Shown here: positions 58,848 through 64,000 of the stretch, in pieces
How the letters are laid out: every line of letters begins with the position of its first letter
How positions within the stretch are numbered: position 1 is the stretch's first letter
Assembly (NCBI GenBank): GCA_045578625.1
Contig: JAZNKN010000011.1
Location: 25,980-89,979, forward strand
Direction: 5' to 3'
Source of the DNA: RGIG3009 sp045578625
GTDB taxonomy: Bacteria > Bacillota > Clostridia > Oscillospirales > Acutalibacteraceae
Length of the DNA stretch: 64,000 nucleotides
Notes under the pieces: generated by a model
Seen by the model: only the letters and a program-made list of their open reading frames with translations
Told to the model about the DNA's origin: nothing
Databases searched by the model: none
Program-made: the position numbers and the translations under genes

Positions 58848-60045
58848 ACAGATCCTCTCCTTTGATGACCATTTTATCGTACAACTGTGCATAAGACTTG
58901 TTGTCCAGGATCTCACACACAGAGACCTTGTTCTTTTCGTCGTAGTGCAGCACCTGAATGCGGCGGAACGCCAACACGTTGCCCACCTGCACGTACACGC
59001 CCGGCTCCTGCTTCTCGTTGAAGTGGATCGCATCGTCCGGAATGCGGATACCGTTATACTCCTCCAAGCGGATCTCCACCTGCTCCACCCGCACGGTGGA
59101 CAGCTCCTGACTCATATGGGTGCATTGAAAAATGAGCGCCGCGGTGTCGTCGGTGCTTTTGTTGATCGCCGCCAACTTCATCGGGATCGCTTCACTGCTG
59201 ACAAATGGCATTTTGACCTCCAGCTGCGCACCGATCTTCAGCGCAGCAGCCTTGGACAGCGGCACCGTACACGCCAGATACCATTCGTAATCGCCGACGA
59301 TCTTGCCGATGCCGGTCTGCTCGACCTGCGGTTTGTAGTCCAGTACCTTTTGAATGTCCGCGGTGGTAAGCTGCGTAATATCGTCGGAAACACAGACACT
59401 CTCATATCCGTCCAACTGGCTGATGAAATAACCGGCGGCCGGAGACGAGATACTGCCCTTGGCAGGCTCAAACGTACCCGCCAGCTCCCGACGCTCGGCG
59501 CGCATTTCGCTGATCCGGTCGTCAAAGTTCTCCACACGACCGATGGTCAACTGCTTTTTGTTGAGCAGCTCCAACAACCGTGCGTGCAGCTCGTCCATAT
59601 CCGTAAAGGTGTGTGCCTGTGCCTCGCCTGCGATGGACAACCAGATCTCGTTGATCTGCTGGTTGATGGTGGACAGATTGACGCGGTTGGAAGTGCCCTG
59701 CGCATTGATGGATTCCAGTGCGGCGATCTCCTCGTCAAGCTGATCCAACTCCTGCTGCCTCAGAGCGTCGCCCTCAGTGAGATAGATCTGAGCGATCGTG
59801 CCGCTGCGTGACACGCGCCCGCCGTTCGGAATGGTATAGAACAAATATCCCTCAGGTGAATCCTCAATGATGGTCTCGGTGCGATACACCACGCCGGTAG
59901 TCTCGACGGTTTGGTAGCCGGTGGCGCGTACAATGGTCTCGGTCTCCAGCGGGGATACCAGGATCAGATATCCCTGAAAACCGACGTATACCAGCAGCAA
60001 GGCTGCAGCGGCGATCGCCAGTACGCGCTTTACGATTGGATTCAT
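58825..60045 (-). CDS. HlyD family secretion-adaptor-like protein
   Basis: 406 aa. One N-terminal membrane helix (LAIAAAALLLVYVGFQGYLIL), a beta-barrel part (VSRSGTIAQIYLTEGDALRQ), an alpha-hairpin coiled coil (about 110-200) and further beta segments (GYFISQLDGYESV, VRVEQVEIRLEEYNGIRIPDD). The fold is of the membrane-fusion-protein type. Related proteins sit at this place beside yggS-sepF in Clostridia. Overlaps yggS by 23 bases. Confidence 0.78.
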   Translation of the reverse strand: MNPIVKRVLAIAAAALLLVYVGFQGYLILVSPLETETIVRATGYQTVETTGVVYRTETIIEDSPEGYLFYTIPNGGRVSRSGTIAQIYLTEGDALRQQELDQLDEEIAALESINAQGTSNRVNLSTINQQINEIWLSIAGEAQAHTFTDMDELHARLLELLNKKQLTIGRVENFDDRISEMRAERRELAGTFEPAKGSISSPAAGYFISQLDGYESVCVSDDITQLTTADIQKVLDYKPQVEQTGIGKIVGDYEWYLACTVPLSKAAALKIGAQLEVKMPFVSSEAIPMKLAAINKSTDDTAALIFQCTHMSQELSTVRVEQVEIRLEEYNGIRIPDDAIHFNEKQEPGVYVQVGNVLAFRRIQVLHYDEKNKVSVCEILDNKSYAQLYDKMVIKGEDLYDGKLVK

Positions 60046-60063
60046 CTGTCGTCACCGCTCCTT

Positions 60064-60993
60064 TCACAGTGCTTTTTCTATCACGTGCTGTGCCTGCTGC
60101 ACAACGTTTCCTTCATCTACGTACAGCGGCGTCAGCCACGGTTGATGCCGAAACCACGACAGTTGCCGCTTGGCATACCGCCGACTTCCCTGACGGATGG
60201 CATCCGCCGCCGCTTCCAGAGAGATCTCTCCGGCAAAATACGGGTCCAATTCCTTGTATCCGATGGCTTGGCGGATGGTATCCGCCTGCGGCTGTGACCG
60301 CAGCCATACAGCTTCCTCTAAAAGCCCCTGCTCCAGCATCACCGTCACACGACGGTCAATACGGTCGTACAGCACTGCGCGGTCGTGAAAATCTAAACGA
60401 ATGCCACACACCCGATACGGTGATGGTTGTCGACGCGACTCCTCATTCTGCTGCGTAATGGTGCGACCGGTGGTCTGATAGATCTCCAACGCCCGCACGA
60501 TGCGCCCGCGGTCGTTGGGATGCAGCCGCGCGGCGGTCGTCGGGTCAACGGCGGCCAGCTCGTCCAGCAGCACCTGTGTGCCCTCTTCCTCCGCACGGTG
60601 GTTGAGTGCTTCTCGCACCGCGCGTTCGGCAGGCTGATCCTCATACTGTAGGTTGTCCACTACCGCCTGAATATACAGGCCGGTACCACCGCACAGCACC
60701 GGCAGCCTGCCACGATCGTACACCTCGCGGATCGTTTCGTGCGCCGCCGCGGCGTAGCGTGCCACGCTGTAAGAGGTGTCCGGCGGCAAAAAACCCATCA
60801 GGTGATGCGGTACGCCCTCCATCTCCTCTGCACTCGGGCGGGCCGTACCGACGCGCAAACCGTCATACACCTGCATCGAGTCGGCCGAGATCACCTCGCC
60901 GCCGAACCGATGGCATACCTCGACCGCAAGCGCGGTCTTGCCGGACGCGGTCGGTCCGACGATCACAACGAGAGGGATCGGTTTGGCTGACAT
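60064..60993 (-). CDS. miaA: tRNA dimethylallyltransferase
   Basis: 309 aa. Adds the isopentenyl group to A37 of tRNAs. P-loop VIVGPTASGKTALAVEV, DSMQVYDGLRVGTARPS, LCGGTGLYIQAVVDN and IGYKELDPYFAGEISLEA present. Placed between mutL and the HlyD-like gene. Confidence 0.96.
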   Translation of the reverse strand: MSAKPIPLVVIVGPTASGKTALAVEVCHRFGGEVISADSMQVYDGLRVGTARPSAEEMEGVPHHLMGFLPPDTSYSVARYAAAAHETIREVYDRGRLPVLCGGTGLYIQAVVDNLQYEDQPAERAVREALNHRAEEEGTQVLLDELAAVDPTTAARLHPNDRGRIVRALEIYQTTGRTITQQNEESRRQPSPYRVCGIRLDFHDRAVLYDRIDRRVTVMLEQGLLEEAVWLRSQPQADTIRQAIGYKELDPYFAGEISLEAAADAIRQGSRRYAKRQLSWFRHQPWLTPLYVDEGNVVQQAQHVIEKAL

Positions 60994-61007
60994 GGTACGG
61001 TTCTCCT

Positions 61008-62927
61008 TTATACGATACGTCCGAACTGCTTTTCGATCTCGCGGGCGGTCAGTTCAAAACAGACCGGCCGACCGTGCGGGCAGGTGCGAATATCATCCTG
61101 ATACAGCACCCGCTCGGCAAGCTTTTGCCGTTCCTGCGGCGTGCTGCTGTCACCGGCCTTGACCGCCGCACGGCACGCCACCGAATGATAGATCCAATCC
61201 AACTTGGTGGTAGTGATCTCCCGCCGACCGGACAGCAATCCGCCGGCGATCTCGCGCAGGCTCTCGGCAATATCGCCATCGGCCAACGCCATGGGAGCGG
61301 TGCGCACCAGCAATGAGTTGTTGCCGAATTCCTCGACCTCAAAGCCCGCCTGTACCAGCATCTCGCTGACCTCGGTCAGCACATCCAGCTCCTCGCGATT
61401 AAGCGACACGGTGATCGGTGCGAGCAGCATCTGCGCATCGCTGTGATCGGCCTGCCGCAAGTCGTTGTATAAGAGCCGCTCGTGAGCGGCGTGTTTGTCG
61501 ATAAAATACACTGAGCCACGCCATTCGGCAACGATATAGGTATGCAGGACCTCGCCCACCACACGCACCGGCTCGGGTGTTTCCAGCAGGGTCGGCTCCT
61601 CCGCGATGACAGGGGCGGCCTCTGCCACAGGCTGCGGCTTTTCCTCCGCCGGCGACACCGTCTTTGGCTCTGCCGGCGCGTCCGCCTTGGGTGTCGCACG
61701 GAAAAAGTCCGCCGGAAGCGCCGTTTCATCCCGCAAGCCACCGGCAACCGACGCCGGACGACGCTGCCAAGCCGGAGGGACGGTGCGCGTCACCGGAGAT
61801 GACGGGGGCGACATTTGTACGGTCGGCGCGGCATCCACTTTATGCGCGATCTGCCGCGCGGTGGTAACAGCCGGTCGGGACGGTATCTCGGACGCCGGCT
61901 CTCGCACCGGCGCGGTAAAGGTCGCCTGCTTGGGAGCCGTCTCCCCCTCCAAAGCCGATTTGACGCCGTGATACACCGCATCAAAGACCGGCTTTTCATT
62001 CACAAAGCGCACCTCGATCTTGGCAGGATGCACGTTGGCATCCACCGTTTCGGGCGGCATATCCACGTTCATAACACATGCGGGAAACTTTCCGGCCATC
62101 ACAGCGCCCTTGTAGGCCTGCTCCAACGCCGCCATCGCGGTGCGGGTCTTGACGTACCGTCCGTTGATGAAGAAATGCTGCATGGTGCGGTTGGCACGAG
62201 CGGCGGTAGGGCGGCAGATATAGCCGTGAACGTGGATACCGCCGAGCGAATATTCGATCGGGATCAGCGTTTTGGCAAACTCTCTGCCCAATACCGCGCC
62301 GATGCAGGAATAGAGATCGCTGTCGCCGGGGGTGAGTAGCTCCTCGCGTCCCTCGCGGATGAAGCGGAACGAGATCTCGGGGTGGGACAACGCCAGACGG
62401 TCCACCACACCGGCGACCGCATTCGCCTCGCCCACGTCTTTTTTGAGGAATTTCATCCGTGCAGGCACATTATAAAACAGATCCTGCACGCAAATTGTCG
62501 AACCGCGGGGGCAACCGGCATCCGACAGCGAGACCTCCTCGCCGCCCTCCAGACGGTAGCACGTACCGGCCAGTTCCTCCTCGGTACGGGTAACCAGCTC
62601 CACGCGGGACACCGCGGCAATGGAGGCCAACGCCTCGCCGCGGAAACCGAGTGTGCCGATACGCTCCAGATCCGCTTCCTCGCGGATCTTACTGGTCGCG
62701 TGACGCAAAAACGCGGTCGGCACATCCTCACGGGCGAAACCGCAGCCATTATCGCTTACCGACAGGTAGGTAACGCCGCCGTTTTTGATCTCCACCGTAA
62801 TGGAGGACGCACCGGCGTCGATCGCGTTTTCTACCAATTCCTTTACCACCGACGAAGGCCGTTCCACCACCTCACCGGCGGCGATCAGCTCCGCGGTATG
62901 CTTATCCAATACCTGTATTTTCGCCAA
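61008..62927 (-). CDS. mutL: DNA mismatch repair protein MutL
   Basis: 639 aa from TTG 62927 (GGAGG seven bases upstream). GHKL ATPase: AGEVVERPSSVVKELVENAI, VSDNGCGFAREDVPTAFLRH, TLGFRGEALASIAAVSRVEL. Low-complexity linker about 330-450. Endonuclease C-terminal domain with DKHAAHERLLYND (the metal motif, last Glu replaced by Asn), ACRAAVKAGD and CPHGRPVCFEL. Overlaps nothing but is 20 bases from mutS. Confidence 0.96.
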   Translation of the reverse strand: MAKIQVLDKHTAELIAAGEVVERPSSVVKELVENAIDAGASSITVEIKNGGVTYLSVSDNGCGFAREDVPTAFLRHATSKIREEADLERIGTLGFRGEALASIAAVSRVELVTRTEEELAGTCYRLEGGEEVSLSDAGCPRGSTICVQDLFYNVPARMKFLKKDVGEANAVAGVVDRLALSHPEISFRFIREGREELLTPGDSDLYSCIGAVLGREFAKTLIPIEYSLGGIHVHGYICRPTAARANRTMQHFFINGRYVKTRTAMAALEQAYKGAVMAGKFPACVMNVDMPPETVDANVHPAKIEVRFVNEKPVFDAVYHGVKSALEGETAPKQATFTAPVREPASEIPSRPAVTTARQIAHKVDAAPTVQMSPPSSPVTRTVPPAWQRRPASVAGGLRDETALPADFFRATPKADAPAEPKTVSPAEEKPQPVAEAAPVIAEEPTLLETPEPVRVVGEVLHTYIVAEWRGSVYFIDKHAAHERLLYNDLRQADHSDAQMLLAPITVSLNREELDVLTEVSEMLVQAGFEVEEFGNNSLLVRTAPMALADGDIAESLREIAGGLLSGRREITTTKLDWIYHSVACRAAVKAGDSSTPQERQKLAERVLYQDDIRTCPHGRPVCFELTAREIEKQFGRIV

Positions 62928-62946
62928 GATGCTCCCTCCTTTTGAT

Positions 62947-64000
62947 TTAATACGCTTGGGCTTCGCGATTGAGCTCGTACAGCACCTGCATCGCCTCGAT
63001 CGGCGTCAGCACGTTAACGTCCAGATCCCGCAAACGGCGAATAAGATCATTATCCACCGCGGGCAACAGCGATAACTGACCGTTGTCCTCCGCCGCCGGA
63101 GCAGCGCGCTGTACCACGGTCGTACCGGTCTCGTTGAGATCCTGCAGGATCTCACGCGCACGCGATACCACCGCGTCCGGCACACCGGCCAGCTTGGCGA
63201 CCTCGATACCATAACTCTCATCCGCCGGCCCGCGCACGATGCGGCGCAGGAAGGTGATATCATCGCCGTGGCGTTTGACAGCGATGCTGTAATTTTTAAC
63301 GCCCTCAAGCTGATCCTCCATGACCGTCAGCTCGTGGTAATGGGTGGCAAACAGCGTTTTCGCACCCACGCGGCGGGTATCCGCCACGTACTCCAACACG
63401 GCGCGAGCGATGCTCATACCGTCAAAGGTCGAGGTGCCGCGACCGATCTCGTCAAACACGATGAGGCTGTTCGCCGTGGCGTGCTTGAGGATGGTGGCTA
63501 CCTCGCTCATCTCCACCATAAAGGTGGACTGACCGGAGGCCAGATCATCCGACGCACCGACGCGCGTAAAGATGCTGTCCACAATGCCGATGGTCGCGCT
63601 TTCGGCCGGCACAAAGCTGCCAATCTGCGCCATCAGCGTGATAAGCGCCGTCTGGCGCATATACGTCGATTTACCCGCCATATTCGGGCCGGTCAGGATC
63701 ACCACGCGGTTTTGCCCCTGATCCAACAGCACGTCGTTGGGGACAAAGGGGACTTTTTGCAGCGATTCTACCACCGGATGGCGGCCGTTTTTGATATGGA
63801 TCGTCCCGCTCATATCAATGATGGGACAAACGTAATTGTTACGCAGCGCTACCTCGGCCAACGCGCACAGCACGTCCAGTGACGCTACCGATTCGGCGGT
63901 CATTTGAATGCGAGCCAGCTCAGCAGCCACTGCGCGGCGCATCTCAGCAAACAGCTCGTACTCCAACGCAATGGAACGGTCCTTCGCGCCCAACACGCGG
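62947..64000 (-). CDS. mutS: DNA mismatch repair protein MutS (partial, C-terminal)
   Basis: The open frame runs off the right edge of the window; 350 C-terminal residues are present. Walker A LTGPNMAGKSTYMRQTALI, Walker B region LIVFDEIGRGTSTFDGMSIA, and LFATHYHELTVM, i.e. the MutS ABC-ATPase, then an HTH-like tail. Start is beyond the window. Followed by mutL in the classic mutS-mutL-miaA order. Confidence 0.95.
   Translation of the reverse strand, partial: RVLGAKDRSIALEYELFAEMRRAVAAELARIQMTAESVASLDVLCALAEVALRNNYVCPIIDMSGTIHIKNGRHPVVESLQKVPFVPNDVLLDQGQNRVVILTGPNMAGKSTYMRQTALITLMAQIGSFVPAESATIGIVDSIFTRVGASDDLASGQSTFMVEMSEVATILKHATANSLIVFDEIGRGTSTFDGMSIARAVLEYVADTRRVGAKTLFATHYHELTVMEDQLEGVKNYSIAVKRHGDDITFLRRIVRGPADESYGIEVAKLAGVPDAVVSRAREILQDLNETGTTVVQRAAPAAEDNGQLSLLPAVDNDLIRRLRDLDVNVLTPIEAMQVLYELNREAQAY

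Overview
The window reads as a chromosomal segment of a fairly GC-rich Gram-positive Clostridia bacterium, most likely an uncultured Oscillospirales/Ruminococcaceae-type gut organism. This is inferred from gene families and order: hrcA-grpE-dnaK-dnaJ with a perfect CIRCE element, ylxM-ffh-rpsP-khpA-rimM-trmD, ylmH-sepF-divIVA-ileS-lspA-rluD, HPr with the regulatory serine region, an archaeal/eukaryotic-type ProS, Thr-rich linkers on secreted proteins, and several small conserved clostridial proteins. No tRNA, rRNA, CRISPR array, transposase or phage structural gene was seen. The species cannot be named from sequence alone.

Layout. 1-1284: end of an unidentified gene and a secreted EndA-type nuclease lipoprotein. 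1290-5581 (minus): a tightly overlapping four-gene operon of a PlsC-like acyltransferase, a GT8 glycosyltransferase, a GT8-PlsC fusion and a DegV/FakB-like lipid-binding protein, behind a clear promoter. 5678-7854 (minus): marR-degV-HAD operon with a consensus promoter and two near-identical operator boxes. 7848-9052: decayed remains of a P-type ATPase, a GH3 enzyme and a HAD hydrolase. 9114-10892: AT-rich island with two membrane-protein genes, each followed by a copy of a short C-terminal coding tail, and a striking array of small hairpins. 10897-13521: pyruvate phosphate dikinase. 13765-16883: collapsed response-regulator/DUF4956 remnant, a large carbohydrate-binding-type lipoprotein and an AraC regulator. 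16923-24959: lipoprotein, nnrD, uvrC, HPr and the SRP/S16/tRNA-methylation operon. 25052-25921: a divergent SLOG-family gene and XRE regulator sharing three related operators. 26000-30300: proS, OadB/OadG-type Na+ pump subunits, AI-2E-family permease. 30356-35117: heat-shock operon. 35174-35917: folate ECF transporter under a THF riboswitch. 35904-43648: DEAD helicase, lepA, guaB, and a D-aspartate-ligase-like plus AsnB/AsnH-like pair that may build an amidated D-Asp peptidoglycan cross-bridge. 43695-49682: BofC-like protein, PBP1A, then ACT protein-hom-lysC, with a probable second translation start inside lysC. 49749-51954: small Cys protein, HemW, alpha/beta hydrolase. 51956-64000 (minus): rluD, lspA, ileS, divIVA, ylmH, sepF, yggS, HlyD-like protein, miaA, mutL, mutS (cut by the window edge).

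Most interesting for follow-up: the acyltransferase/GT8 fusion operon with DegV; the SLOG/XRE three-operator switch; the hairpin array and repeated gene tails near ppdK; the Asl/AsnH-like pair; the folT THF riboswitch with overlapping switching hairpins; and the internal Shine-Dalgarno in lysC. Many starts were moved from the longest possible start to one with a good ribosome binding site; the reason is given in each entry.
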